Shown here: positions 1 through 5,673 of the stretch, in pieces
Numbering within the stretch: position 1 is the first letter of the stretch
Layout: every line of letters starts with the position of its first letter
Origin: Acidimicrobiaceae bacterium
GTDB lineage: Bacteria > Actinomycetota > Acidimicrobiia > Acidimicrobiales > UBA10347
NCBI GenBank assembly: GCA_003485885.1
Contig: DNHM01000555.1
Span: forward strand, 10,965-16,637
Direction of reading: 5' to 3'
Length of the DNA: 5,673 bases
Translations under genes and position numbers: made by a program
Notes under the pieces: generated by a model
Databases searched by the model: none
What the model was told of the DNA's origin: nothing
The model's input: the letters and a program-made list of their open reading frames with translations, nothing else

Positions 1-714
1 GGTTTCTTCGAGCGGTATATCCGCGACGAACTTGGTGATCGCCAGGATCTCTTCGATGTCGTCGTGCCGAAGTATCCACCGTTTGGTAAACGCATGCTCA
101 TGGACAACGGTTGGTACCGCATGTTGCGGAACCCGAGCGTTGAGCTTGTTACCGACGCGATCGAGTCGATCGACGAAACGTCACTACACACCGTCGACGG
201 TCGCACCTTCGATGCCGATGTTCTGATCATCGCAACCGGCTTCGATGTACTTCGGTTCATCAACACCTACGAGACCGTGGGGCGCGACGGTCTGACGTTG
301 CGCGATTCATGGGATGACGACAATGCCAAGTCCTACCTGGGCACAGTCACGCCTGGGTTTCCCAACTTCTTCACGCTGTATGGGCCGAACTTGCAGCCAG
401 GTCATGGCGGCAGCCTGATCAATGTGATCGAGATGCAGATGCACTACATCATGGATCTCATTCGGCAGATGGCTGCCGACGACATTGGCAGCGTCGACGT
501 GTTGCCCGATGTCCATGCTGCGTACAACGAGCGGGTCGATGCTGCCCACGAAGACATGGTGTGGACGCACGAAGGAATGTCGACCTACTACCGCAACGAC
601 CGAGGTCGCATCGTGGTCAATTCGCCCTATCGCAACGTCGACTTCTTCGAGTGGACTCGTCATGCAGATCTGGCGGAGTACGTGACCGAACCTCGCCAGG
701 TTCCGGTCGGCTGA
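1..714 (+). CDS. Baeyer-Villiger flavin monooxygenase, 4-hydroxyacetophenone monooxygenase type (C-terminal part, 5' truncated)
   Basis: The frame is open from base 1 to a TGA at 712-714, giving 237 visible residues; the N-terminal FAD and NADPH Rossmann motifs lie outside the window. Seen: YPPFGKRMLMDNGWY at residues 25-39, whose K30-R31 sits where type I BVMOs carry the catalytic arginine that stabilises the flavin peroxide; the second ATG motif ATGFD at 78-82; FPNFF then YGPN, and a GHGGS run near 134-138; and a C-terminal segment GRIVVNSPYRNVDFFEWTR. From family knowledge, the GPN...GHGGS and NSPYR-type ends are typical of 4-hydroxyacetophenone monooxygenase relatives rather than cyclohexanone or phenylacetone monooxygenases. 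Such enzymes are cytoplasmic, use FAD, NADPH and O2, and turn ketones into esters or lactones. Some relatives act on sulfur or nitrogen instead, so the substrate is unknown. A GTG at 64 is an internal valine, not the start. It converges with the dehydrogenase gene on the other strand. Confidence 0.9.
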   Translation, partial: GFFERYIRDELGDRQDLFDVVVPKYPPFGKRMLMDNGWYRMLRNPSVELVTDAIESIDETSLHTVDGRTFDADVLIIATGFDVLRFINTYETVGRDGLTLRDSWDDDNAKSYLGTVTPGFPNFFTLYGPNLQPGHGGSLINVIEMQMHYIMDLIRQMAADDIGSVDVLPDVHAAYNERVDAAHEDMVWTHEGMSTYYRNDRGRIVVNSPYRNVDFFEWTRHADLAEYVTEPRQVPVG

Positions 715-722
715 CGGGAACC
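699..722. terminator. Possible stem-loop between two convergent genes
   Basis: GGTTCC at 699-704 pairs perfectly with GGAACC at 717-722 around a 12-base loop. The loop holds the monooxygenase stop codon, and the right arm ends 9 bases before the dehydrogenase stop codon on the other strand. Its place between convergent stops fits a shared terminator. The stem is short, the loop is long and no T-run follows on either side, so it is at best a weak or Rho-assisted signal. Confidence 0.25.
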
Positions 723-731
723 GGCCGCCTC

Positions 732-1703
732 TTATGCTGACACGACCTCAAGCCGCAGCGGGCGGCCACTGAGGTAGTCATCGAGTTGGTCGATAAACAG
801 CTGGTCATTGCGGGCCAAGAAACCCGCGCCAGCGCCCGCGATATGGCTGGTGACCGTGACGTTCTCGTGGGTCCAGAACGGACTGCTTTCGGGCAGCGGC
901 TCGGGGTCGAACACATCGAGAATGGCTGACCCGATCGTGCCATGGGAGAGCGCGGCAAGGAGTGCGTCGTCGTTGACCACCCCGCCGCGGGCCACGTTGA
1001 CCAACACGGCATCGGGACGCATGGCCGCCAGGAAGTCAGCGTTCACGAGGCCACGAGTCTGTTCGGTAAGTGGGCACGCAAGGATGACCACATCGGCTTC
1101 GGCTAACTCGGCAGGGAGTTGCCCCATGGTGGCCATTTTGTCGGCCGCAGGGTCGTCTACTGCCGTGCGTCGGATACCGACGATTTCGACGCCGAACGGC
1201 CGGGCTCGTTGCGCGATCTCGTGACCGATCGAGCCGAACCCGACGATGACCCAGCGCTGGCCACCAATCTCTGGCCATGGCGCTTGTTCCCAGTGGCGCT
1301 CACGTTGATGCTCGATTCTGTGCGCAATGCCATGGCGGTGCGCCAGAAGGGCAGACATCACATACTCCGCCACGCCGATGTTCGGGGCATCGGAATTGCT
1401 GAATCGAATTCCTGCATTGATCACCTGCTGAAACGGAGGAGCGTCGATGCCAGCAAGGGGCGCTTGGACCCAGCTGACCGATCCAAAGTCCACGACGGCT
1501 TGGGCGAGTACCGCCATCTCGCCAGTAAAGAACGCGTCGATACTCATCCACGCCGCACCGGGCGTGGGGTGGTCAACCGGTTGTCCGTCGTTGTCGACGA
1601 TCCCATCGCTTGACCACAGCAGCGGTTGGATCTGATGAGGCAGGGAAACGAGACGGTCGGCGACTCGTTCATAGGCGGGAGCAGGAAGCAGAACCTGTGT
1701 CAT
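732..1703 (-). CDS. D-2-hydroxyacid dehydrogenase (NAD(P)-dependent; hydroxypyruvate/glyoxylate reductase-like)
   Basis: The 323-residue protein has the usual length for the D-isomer-specific 2-hydroxyacid dehydrogenase family, cytoplasmic enzymes that interconvert 2-oxo acids and D-2-hydroxy acids. Seen in order: a substrate-domain motif LAGIDAPP (83-90), the nucleotide-binding GFGSIG (155-160), and the catalytic set R239 (NVARGG), E268 (DVFDPEP) and H287 (TSHIAG). The second beta strand ends GIRRT with R178-R179 instead of the acidic residue typical of NAD-specific members, so NADPH preference is inferred. I chose the ATG at 1703 because it overlaps the amidase stop (ATGA) and has a weak GTGGA ribosome site 7 bases upstream. 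A GTG at 1715 would add four residues but has no ribosome site of its own and is probably part of that site. It is the second gene of a two-gene operon. The exact substrate is unknown. Confidence 0.9.
   Translation of the reverse strand: MTQVLLPAPAYERVADRLVSLPHQIQPLLWSSDGIVDNDGQPVDHPTPGAAWMSIDAFFTGEMAVLAQAVVDFGSVSWVQAPLAGIDAPPFQQVINAGIRFSNSDAPNIGVAEYVMSALLAHRHGIAHRIEHQRERHWEQAPWPEIGGQRWVIVGFGSIGHEIAQRARPFGVEIVGIRRTAVDDPAADKMATMGQLPAELAEADVVILACPLTEQTRGLVNADFLAAMRPDAVLVNVARGGVVNDDALLAALSHGTIGSAILDVFDPEPLPESSPFWTHENVTVTSHIAGAGAGFLARNDQLFIDQLDDYLSGRPLRLEVVSA
1700..1703 (-). other. ATGA stop/start overlap coupling amidase and dehydrogenase
   Basis: Read on the - strand, the four bases ATGA contain the dehydrogenase start (ATG) and the amidase stop (TGA). 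Such overlaps usually mean co-transcription and translational re-initiation, which ties the expression of the two enzymes together. Confidence 0.85.
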
Positions 1704-3109
1704 GAACGATTCCACAGACGGTGCGCTAACACGCCGTTACGATCCTCGATGGCTTCCATTGCGTCACAGATGAGGTCCTCGCGGTAGCGGCGACCGACGA
1801 GCTGAACGGCCGCTGGTCGGTCGGCGACGAGATCCATGCCGATCACGCCCGCGGGGAGTCCGAGATAGTTGATGCCGGTCGAGTAGATCGCAGAGTCAAA
1901 CAGGTCTTTGACCTGGTCGAGGCCGCGAGTGTCATAGTCCCAGTCAAAGGTAGGACGCATAAGGAATGGCGTGAGCACGAGTGGGTAATCGTTCAGGAAG
2001 ATGCTCCATTGACGAGCAAGTCGCGTGCGGTCGCCGAATGCACGTATGTAGTTGTCGCGGTCGAGGATCTCTGAGAGCTCGTAATACCAGTCGAAGATCT
2101 GATTGATCGTGTCGCTGCCGAACTCTCGAAGAGCCGGGTCGAGGGTCGCTTCCATTTCCGTTGTGCCGGAGCGGAACCACTCTCGTGCTGAGTCGATAAT
2201 CGGCGGTGGGTCAACTTCGACGACGGTGTATCCGGCATCGCGCAGCTGGTCGGCAGCTCGTTGCACCAGAGCCACGATGTCGGGATGGATGTCGTAGCCA
2301 GCCGATTCGGTTGTGACAGCTACGGTGGGTAGGCCTCCAATGTCGGGACCGTTCCACGGAATAGGAGGAGACAACGGGTCACGAGGATCTGGTTCGATCA
2401 TCACGCTGGTCGCAAGCCGGACGTCGGCCGCGTGGCGAGCGATGATGCCTTGGACCGACATGGCTTGGGACAGCGGGCCTCGTTCGGCGGTCGCGGAGGA
2501 GTTGAACACCGGTACCCGCATGCTTGTTGGTTTTACTGTTGTTACGCCGTTAGCAAATGCCGGAAATCGAAGCGAGCCGCCAATGTCATTGCCATGATTG
2601 AGCGGTGCGATACCGGCAGCACACGCCGACCCAGCGCCGCCTGACGAACCGCCTGGCGAGGCCAGATCTTCCCACGGGTTGAAGGTGCGGCCGCGTAGCG
2701 GATTATCGGTGGTGGCGCGCATCGAGAACTCGGGCGTGTTGGTGCGTCCGATAACGATGGCACCGGCGTTGCGCAGGTTGCGCACAAGCGGCGCGTCCTC
2801 GGATGCCATCAGGTTGGCGAACGCTGGCACACCGTTGGTGTTCGGGAGTCCCGCCATATCGACGTTCTCCTTGATCGTGATCGGCACGCCGTGCAACGGC
2901 CCAAGTTCATCACCAGCGGCAACTTGCTCATCAGCCATGGCGGCTTCGCTCATCGCCTGCTCGTACAACGGCAGCGTGATGGCGTTGAGATGTGTGTTCG
3001 TCGCTTCGGCCCGGTTGATGGCAGCTGCGATTGCCTCGCTCGGCTTGAGCTGCTTGTTGTGTACCTGAGCAGCGACATCGGTCGCACTCATCTTCCAGAG
3101 TTCGGTCAT
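1700..3109 (-). CDS. Amidase-signature family hydrolase (stand-alone amidase)
   Basis: The protein has 469 residues, a normal length for amidase-signature enzymes, which hydrolyse carboxamides to an acid plus ammonia or an amine using a Ser-cisSer-Lys triad. Seen: GVPITIKENVD with K80, the glycine/serine signature SPGGSSGG with cis-Ser S155, and GNDIGGSLRFPA with nucleophile S179. The spacings of 75 and 24 residues equal those of K142, S217 and S241 in mammalian fatty acid amide hydrolase, so the triad looks intact. There is no signal peptide or membrane segment, so it is probably cytoplasmic. The start is the ATG at 3109, with GGAAGG 7 bases upstream. The frame stays open to 3400, but that extension has amidase-unlike composition and would overlap the divergent gene. 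It is the first gene of the operon with the dehydrogenase. No gatB or gatC lies nearby, so a tRNA amidotransferase subunit is unlikely. The substrate is unknown. Confidence 0.93.
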   Translation of the reverse strand: MTELWKMSATDVAAQVHNKQLKPSEAIAAAINRAEATNTHLNAITLPLYEQAMSEAAMADEQVAAGDELGPLHGVPITIKENVDMAGLPNTNGVPAFANLMASEDAPLVRNLRNAGAIVIGRTNTPEFSMRATTDNPLRGRTFNPWEDLASPGGSSGGAGSACAAGIAPLNHGNDIGGSLRFPAFANGVTTVKPTSMRVPVFNSSATAERGPLSQAMSVQGIIARHAADVRLATSVMIEPDPRDPLSPPIPWNGPDIGGLPTVAVTTESAGYDIHPDIVALVQRAADQLRDAGYTVVEVDPPPIIDSAREWFRSGTTEMEATLDPALREFGSDTINQIFDWYYELSEILDRDNYIRAFGDRTRLARQWSIFLNDYPLVLTPFLMRPTFDWDYDTRGLDQVKDLFDSAIYSTGINYLGLPAGVIGMDLVADRPAAVQLVGRRYREDLICDAMEAIEDRNGVLAHRLWNRS

Positions 3110-3116
3110 GTTGTGG

Positions 3117-3122
3117 CCTTCC
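3117..3122 (-). promoter_or_regulatory. Ribosome binding site of the amidase
   Basis: On the - strand GGAAGG lies 7 bases before the ATG at 3109. This decides the start against the upstream open extension of the same frame. Confidence 0.7.
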
Positions 3123-3124
3123 AG

Positions 3125-3138
3125 GTCGGTGCACTGAC
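3125..3138. promoter_or_regulatory. Near-perfect 14-base palindrome, candidate operator
   Basis: GTCGGTGCACTGAC reads as its own reverse complement at six of seven base pairs; only G3128/T3135 fails. It lies 16 bases upstream of the amidase ATG, directly behind the ribosome site. A dimeric repressor bound here would sit in the early transcribed region of the amidase operon. A palindrome this short can arise by chance, and no regulator family is identified. Confidence 0.3.
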
Positions 3139-3230
3139 AGTAACTGGATGCCGTAGTGAGACAGAAGTTGGCACGGCCGCGGGTAGCGACAGTTCCGTTG
3201 TTGGTAGCAGTGGCGCCTACGGTGTGAACC

Positions 3231-3236
3231 AAGGGG
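3231..3236 (+). promoter_or_regulatory. Ribosome binding site of the luciferase-like gene
   Basis: AAGGGG lies 7 bases before the ATG at 3244 and only 4 bases before an in-frame GTG at 3241. The spacing favours the ATG as the start. Confidence 0.65.
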
Positions 3237-3243
3237 CAGCGTG

Positions 3244-4239
3244 ATGCGATTCGGTGTGTTCGATCAGGGGGAACAGCCAGGAGGTGTTGCTCTCGGCGCG
3301 CTGTTGGAGAGCCGACTGGCGCTGGCGGAGCGAGCCGAGGAGGTTGGCTTCTGGGGATACCACAAGTCCGAGCACCACCTGATTCCGCTCGATCATGCAC
3401 CGAGCATGGGGGTCTTTCTCGGAGCGCTCGCTCAGCGGACCTCCCGAATGAGGTTGTGCTCCCTAGTCCACATCCTGCCCTTTTACCACCCGCTTCGGTT
3501 GCTCGAAGAGATCTGCATGCTGGACCACCTGACGGGTGGTCGGCTTGAGATCGGGTTCGGCAAGGGAGTCAGCGCACCTGAACACCAGCTATGGGGACTC
3601 GATCCTGATGAGGCGGCCGATCGCACCGAGGAAATGCTCGATCTGTTGCTGAGCGCCTTCACAAGTGAAGGCGACTTCTCGTACAGCGGCCGGTTCTACG
3701 AGCTGGAAGATGTTCCAATGGAACTTCGACCGTTGCAGGATCCGTACCCACCACTGTGGCGGCCCGGCAATGTCGAGATGGCCGCGGCGCTCGGTGTCAG
3801 CACGATTGTTGGCGGTCCGATTGCGCTCGTACACGCAGCAATTGATCGATACCAAACACTGCGTCAACCTGGTGTGGGCGGTGGTCACGAACCGACCGTC
3901 GGTGCGATCAGGAAGTTCATCGTCGCTCCGACCGACCGTGAGGCCGACGAGCTTGGACGCCGCGCGTGGGCCACCTACACCCACAACCTGGGTTTACTCT
4001 TTCGGCGCTTCAACTGCCCTATTCCGAACGACCCAACGATTGGTGGCGACTATGACCGGGCATGTGAACTCCAAGTAATCGTGACCGGATCACCCGAACG
4101 AATCCGGGGACATGTCGAAGACCTCACGGCGAACGGACAGGTCGACTATGTCGTCGGCGCGTTTGCTTTCGGCGATTTGAGCCACGATGAAGCGCTGCGG
4201 TCGATCGATCTCTTTGGTGAGCACGTCATAGGTGCGTGA
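3244..4239 (+). CDS. LuxA-like (LLM class) flavin-dependent monooxygenase
   Basis: The 331-residue protein fits the bacterial luciferase-like TIM-barrel family, which uses reduced FMN (sometimes F420) and oxygen. Seen: an N-terminal MRFGVFDQGE beta strand, SEHHLIPLDH with E43-H44-H45, LVHILPFYHPLRLLEE (74-89), and MLDHLTGGRLEIGFGKG (92-108). The EHH triplet falls at the same residue numbers as in Vibrio harveyi LuxA as I recall it, where H44 is the catalytic histidine, and the HP and GR.. G.G-like blocks also match LuxA. No flavin reductase is encoded here, so reduced flavin would have to come from elsewhere in the cell. It is divergent from the amidase operon and 126 bases upstream of a second BVMO on the same strand. 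Type II Baeyer-Villiger enzymes belong to this same family, so a role in ketone oxidation is possible but unproven. Alkane, sulfonate or F420-dependent functions remain alternatives. An in-frame GTG at 3241 is a less likely start. Confidence 0.9.
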   Translation: MRFGVFDQGEQPGGVALGALLESRLALAERAEEVGFWGYHKSEHHLIPLDHAPSMGVFLGALAQRTSRMRLCSLVHILPFYHPLRLLEEICMLDHLTGGRLEIGFGKGVSAPEHQLWGLDPDEAADRTEEMLDLLLSAFTSEGDFSYSGRFYELEDVPMELRPLQDPYPPLWRPGNVEMAAALGVSTIVGGPIALVHAAIDRYQTLRQPGVGGGHEPTVGAIRKFIVAPTDREADELGRRAWATYTHNLGLLFRRFNCPIPNDPTIGGDYDRACELQVIVTGSPERIRGHVEDLTANGQVDYVVGAFAFGDLSHDEALRSIDLFGEHVIGA

Positions 4240-4365
4240 CCAGAGCGATTGGCGTGTTTGTGTCGGTTCGGCTTGAAGATGACCGGATGGGAAACTGTCT
4301 TGAGTCGGCGTGGTGGCACAAATCGCCCTTGTGTCGGGCCCTGTCGGTTGTGTCACTATCGATAG
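4240..4365. repeat. Intergenic region with three TTGTGTC direct repeats and one inverted copy
   Basis: TTGTGTC occurs at 4258-4264, 4329-4335 and 4348-4354; the first two copies extend to TTGTGTCGG. The shorter word TGTCGG occurs at 4261, 4332 and 4342. An inverted copy, GGCACAA at 4315-4321, faces the 4329-4335 copy across 7 bases, forming a potential 7-pair stem with one G-U pair. No T-run follows, so a terminator for the luciferase-like gene is unlikely; clustered operator half-sites are more plausible. No gene fits in this gap. Confidence 0.45.
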
Positions 4366-4366
4366 A
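4329..4366 (+). promoter_or_regulatory. Candidate leaderless promoter of the second BVMO
   Basis: TTGTGT (4329-4334) could serve as a -35 box. After 19 bases comes an extended -10, TGT followed by CACTAT (4354-4359), which keeps the conserved A and final T. The -10 ends 6 bases before the A of the ATG at 4366, the geometry expected if transcription starts on the start codon. The -35 match is partial and the spacer is long, so this is tentative. Confidence 0.3.
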
Positions 4367-5673
4367 TGGGGAATGGGTCGCCGAAACCGAAGTTTGATGC
4401 CGTCATTGTTGGGGCGGGCTTCGCTGGGCTCTACATGCTGCACAGTTTGCGCGAAGCCGGTCTTTCGGCGATCGTGTTCGATGCCGCCCCCGAGGTGGGT
4501 GGTACCTGGTATTGGAATCGGTATCCCGGTTGTCGCTGCGACATCGAGAGCACGCAGTACTCCTTCCAGTTCGATGGTGCCCTCCAGCAGGACTGGACAT
4601 GGTCGGAGCGCTACGCCAGCCAGCCTGAGCTGCTGGCATACATAAAACATGTTGCCGAACGATTCGATCTCCGCCGGGACATCAGTCTGGAAACGCGGGT
4701 AGCGGCCGCCGAGTTTGATGAGTCGAACGACTACTGGACGGTCGCCACCCAGGACGCAGGTGCTTTGGCCGATGCGGCGACCACGACGGTGACGGCGAGG
4801 CACCTCATCCTTGGCGTTGGTTGTCTGTCAACCATCGAAATGCCACGGTTCGCAGATAGCCATCTCTTCGAAGGCGAATTGATCCACACCGGCCGATGGC
4901 CCCAAGGTGATGTTGACCTTGCTGGCAAACGGGTTGGTGTGATCGGCACCGGGTCATCAGGTATCCAATCGATCCCTCTGATAGCGGAACAGGCCGACCA
5001 ACTGTTCGTCTTCCAACGAACGCCGAACTACGTAGTGCCGGCCCAGAACCGGCCGCTCGCGTCACACGAGGTGGCGCAGATCAAGTCGTCCTACGACAAG
5101 CTACGAGCAGCCGCCTGGAAGAGCCTCAGCGCGTTCGAGTTTGAGCGCAACACCGGCTCGGTCTTCGACATGGACGAGGCCGATCGTGCGGCACAATTTG
5201 AGAAGTACTGGGAAATCGGAGGTTTGCCGTTTCTCGGATCGTTCGGCGACCTACTCAGCAACAAGGCTGCAAACGAGGCCGTGATCGCATGGTGGAAGAG
5301 CAAGGTTCGACACATTGTCGATGACCCTGCGATTGCGGAGTTACTGATACCGAACGGCGATGTCTTCGGGGGTAAACGTCTGTGCGCTGGCACCAACTAC
5401 TTCGAAACCTATAACCGCAGCAACGTCAGCCTGGTCGATGTAAGTGAGTACGGCATCGAACGGTTTACTCCCACGGGTCTGCTCGCAGCCGGTAGCGACT
5501 ACGACCTAGATGTGATTGTGTGTGCCACCGGTTTCGACGCGATGACGGGAAGTGTCGTGCGGATCGACATCACCGGGCTTGGCGGACAGACCATCGCTGA
5601 GAAGTGGGCGGACGGTCCCCACACTTATCTCGGTCTGGGGATTGCAGGATTCCCCAACCTGTTCAATATGCAG
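4366..5673 (+). CDS. Type I Baeyer-Villiger monooxygenase, phenylacetone/cyclohexanone monooxygenase type (3' truncated)
   Basis: The frame is open from ATG 4366 to the window end (436 residues); family members have about 540, so roughly 100 are missing. Seen: FAD-binding GAGFAG (16-21), GGTWYWNRYPG (45-55) followed by D59, the full BVMO fingerprint FEGELIHTGRWP (168-179, FxGxxxHxxxWP), NADPH-binding GTGSSG (194-199), FVFQRTPNYVVP (214-225), the catalytic Arg in GGKRL (R338), FETYNRSNV, ATGFD (387-391) and TYLGL...GFPNLF near the end. From memory the C-terminal half follows phenylacetone monooxygenase closely. The reaction would be NADPH- and O2-dependent conversion of a ketone to an ester or lactone, in the cytoplasm. 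A TAG directly precedes the ATG, so no upstream start is possible, and there is no Shine-Dalgarno sequence. One oddity is that the first ATG motif, expected before CLS near residue 150, reads GVG. The substrate is unknown. Confidence 0.95.
   Translation, partial: MGNGSPKPKFDAVIVGAGFAGLYMLHSLREAGLSAIVFDAAPEVGGTWYWNRYPGCRCDIESTQYSFQFDGALQQDWTWSERYASQPELLAYIKHVAERFDLRRDISLETRVAAAEFDESNDYWTVATQDAGALADAATTTVTARHLILGVGCLSTIEMPRFADSHLFEGELIHTGRWPQGDVDLAGKRVGVIGTGSSGIQSIPLIAEQADQLFVFQRTPNYVVPAQNRPLASHEVAQIKSSYDKLRAAAWKSLSAFEFERNTGSVFDMDEADRAAQFEKYWEIGGLPFLGSFGDLLSNKAANEAVIAWWKSKVRHIVDDPAIAELLIPNGDVFGGKRLCAGTNYFETYNRSNVSLVDVSEYGIERFTPTGLLAAGSDYDLDVIVCATGFDAMTGSVVRIDITGLGGQTIAEKWADGPHTYLGLGIAGFPNLFNMQ

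Larger units (their letters stand above)
3110..3243. promoter_or_regulatory. Divergent intergenic control region (amidase operon / luciferase-like gene)
   Basis: These 134 bases separate two divergently read starts, so they must hold at least one promoter for each direction unless the genes are read from further away. Weak -10-like matches to TANNNT are TACTGT on the - strand (3138-3143) and TACGGT on the + strand (3218-3223). Neither has a convincing -35 box at normal spacing, so I do not assign promoters firmly. No regulator gene lies in the window. Confidence 0.5.

Noticed and set aside
307..663. Open frame of 118 codons on the - strand
   Set aside because: It is antisense to the first BVMO C-terminal region, with no domain and no plausible ribosome site noted.
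1119..1613. Open frame of 164 codons on the + strand
   Set aside because: It is antisense to the dehydrogenase, whose catalytic and nucleotide-binding motifs are intact; its translation has no domain features.
2598..3068. Open frame of 156 codons on the + strand
   Set aside because: It is a mirror frame of the amidase, opposite the catalytic lysine region; its apparent hydrophobic stretch is a by-product of the coding strand.
1700..3109. Amidase as GatA, subunit of the Glu-tRNA(Gln) amidotransferase
   Set aside because: There are no gatB or gatC neighbours, and the operon partner is a 2-hydroxyacid dehydrogenase; a stand-alone catabolic amidase fits better.
3110..3400. 97-residue N-terminal extension of the amidase, open up to 3400 on the - strand
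   Set aside because: It overlaps the start of the divergent luciferase-like gene, lacks family similarity, and the ATG at 3109 has a good ribosome site.
4315..4335. Rho-independent terminator after the luciferase-like gene
   Set aside because: The GGCACAA/TTGTGTC stem is not GC-rich and is followed by GGGCCC instead of a T-run; it fits a pair of regulator half-sites better.
4090..4803. Long open frame on the - strand (237 codons)
   Set aside because: It lies opposite the end of the luciferase-like gene and the start of the second BVMO, both of which have strong family motifs; its translation shows no recognisable domain.
1..5673. CRISPR array, insertion sequence, tRNA or rRNA gene, defence or phage module
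   Set aside because: No regular repeat-spacer pattern, transposase motif, long terminal inverted repeat or RNA gene signature was seen; nearly all bases are accounted for by five enzyme genes.

Overview
The window is a compact run of bacterial metabolic genes. By eye it is moderately GC-rich, gene spacing is tight, ATG and GTG starts occur, and one gene has no Shine-Dalgarno sequence. With flavin monooxygenases next to an amidase, this suggests an actinobacterium, perhaps a marine or soil Acidimicrobiia-type lineage. That placement is inference: there is no rRNA, tRNA or other marker gene here.

Layout, left to right. (1) Positions 1-714, + strand: the C-terminal part of a flavin-containing Baeyer-Villiger monooxygenase (BVMO) of the 4-hydroxyacetophenone monooxygenase type, cut by the left edge. 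(2) Positions 732-3109, - strand: an amidase-signature hydrolase followed by a D-2-hydroxyacid dehydrogenase. The two overlap by 4 bases (ATGA), so they form a translationally coupled pair. The dehydrogenase converges on the first monooxygenase with a 17-base gap. (3) Positions 3110-3243: a divergent intergenic region with a ribosome binding site at each end and a near-perfect 14-base palindrome just upstream of the amidase. (4) Positions 3244-4239, + strand: a LuxA-like (bacterial luciferase family) monooxygenase. (5) Positions 4240-4365: an intergenic region with three copies of TTGTGTC and one inverted, imperfect copy, leading into a possible leaderless promoter. (6) From 4366 off the right edge, + strand: a second BVMO, of the phenylacetone/cyclohexanone monooxygenase type, with both dinucleotide-binding motifs and the full BVMO fingerprint.

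The genes look like a catabolic island for a small ketone-, ester- or amide-containing compound. The flavin monooxygenases would insert oxygen next to carbonyls, the amidase would release an acid and ammonia (or an amine), and the dehydrogenase would interconvert a 2-oxo acid and a D-2-hydroxy acid. The substrate cannot be read from the sequence. I see no sign of a defence system, mobile element, CRISPR array, RNA gene or novel protein family. The points most worth a second look are three different flavin monooxygenases in under 6 kb and the repeat-bearing control region ahead of the second BVMO.
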